From Merdiplasma sp905207905 (GTDB lineage Bacteria; Bacillota; Clostridia; Lachnospirales; Lachnospiraceae): a stretch of DNA of 22,752 nucleotides. The notes beneath the pieces are model-generated. The model was not told where the DNA came from, did no database searches, and worked only from the letters and a program-made list of their open reading frames with translations. This document shows positions 22,714-22,752 of the stretch, piece after piece (the first letter of the stretch is position 1; every line of letters starts with the position of its first letter). The stretch spans positions 1 to 22,752 of the forward strand of contig CABRXX010000042.1 in the NCBI GenBank assembly GCA_902475025.1. Reading direction: 5' to 3'. The position numbers and the translations under genes are program-made.

Positions 22714-22752
22714 ATGCTTGAAAATAAATTAGGTATTACAGATTCTACAGAA
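22714..22752 (+). CDS. Fic/DOC-family protein, first 13 codons (cut by window end)
   Basis: ATG at 22714 preceded by GTGGGG (22702-22707). The visible peptide is MLENKLGITDSTE, which matches the usual opening of clostridial Fic proteins that run about 200 residues. Only 13 residues are seen, so the call is from recognition of that opening and from its Fic-rich setting. This would be a different Fic subfamily from the gene at 20339. Confidence 0.5.
   Translation, partial: MLENKLGITDSTE

Noticed and set aside
1..22752. CRISPR arrays, tRNA or rRNA genes, insertion sequences with DDE transposases, integrase or attachment sites
   Set aside because: None seen on reading either strand; mobility signs are limited to the Rpn genes, fragments and composition shifts.

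Overview
The window reads as chromosomal DNA of a low-to-moderate-GC Firmicute, most likely a gut clostridium of the Lachnospiraceae. The basis is Shine-Dalgarno sites of the AGGAGG type, sigma-A-like promoters, and proteins resembling those of that family: Rpn-type nucleases, WYL regulators, a truncated RtcB/RlaP pair and Fic proteins. Composition is uneven. The stretches at about 110-3050 and 19,900-22,752 are AT-rich, while 8,600-19,600 is clearly more GC-rich, so a stable block seems to be flanked by acquired, decaying DNA. All intact genes lie on the + strand. This is reading by eye; no database search was run.

Left part (1-8,500) is an accessory region with much decay. It opens with the last codons of an Rpn-family nuclease/transposase gene that is nearly identical to the 3' end of a full copy at 3076-4089. 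Between the two copies lie an AlbA_2/HATPase regulator-like gene, a small ORF, a short XRE-type HTH gene and a minus-strand remnant of a DUF2142-like membrane protein. Next comes a pair of WYL-domain genes (4328-6476), a strong terminator, a fresh promoter, the last ~75 codons of an RtcB RNA ligase and a truncated RlaP nucleotidyltransferase. I read this as a collapsed WYL-controlled RNA-repair operon. A SAM-methyltransferase, a fragment of a PLD-domain helicase and a tiny ORF follow.

Central part (8,617-19,441) is a tight co-directional run. It holds a NifX-like/His-Cys-rich/SlyD-like FKBP fusion protein, a WYL regulator with two apparent one-base frameshifts, a metallophosphoesterase, and a complete four-gene Wadjet system of the TIGR02677-02680 kind (type II, jetABCD). 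Wadjet complexes are SMC-like DNA-loop extruders with a TOPRIM nuclease that cut plasmids. The WYL and phosphoesterase genes sit directly upstream with almost no gap and may belong to the same defence unit.

Right part (19,442-22,752) is a Fic-rich region. It holds a scar built of RhuM and Fic fragments, an intact HTH-Fic AMPylase-type gene with its own promoter and three TTCCG repeats, a macro-domain gene 30 bases downstream, and small fragments. A 565-base intergenic region carries several terminator-like hairpins, a promoter-terminator pair that could make a ~50-nt RNA, and the promoter of another Fic gene cut off by the window end. The two Fic promoters share a CCGATATTAT(T)GGTAT sequence.

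The complete recognised defence system is Wadjet, which is known. The more unusual items are its WYL plus phosphoesterase neighbours, the NifX-FKBP fusion, the eroded RNA-repair operon, the shared Fic operator and the possible short RNA.
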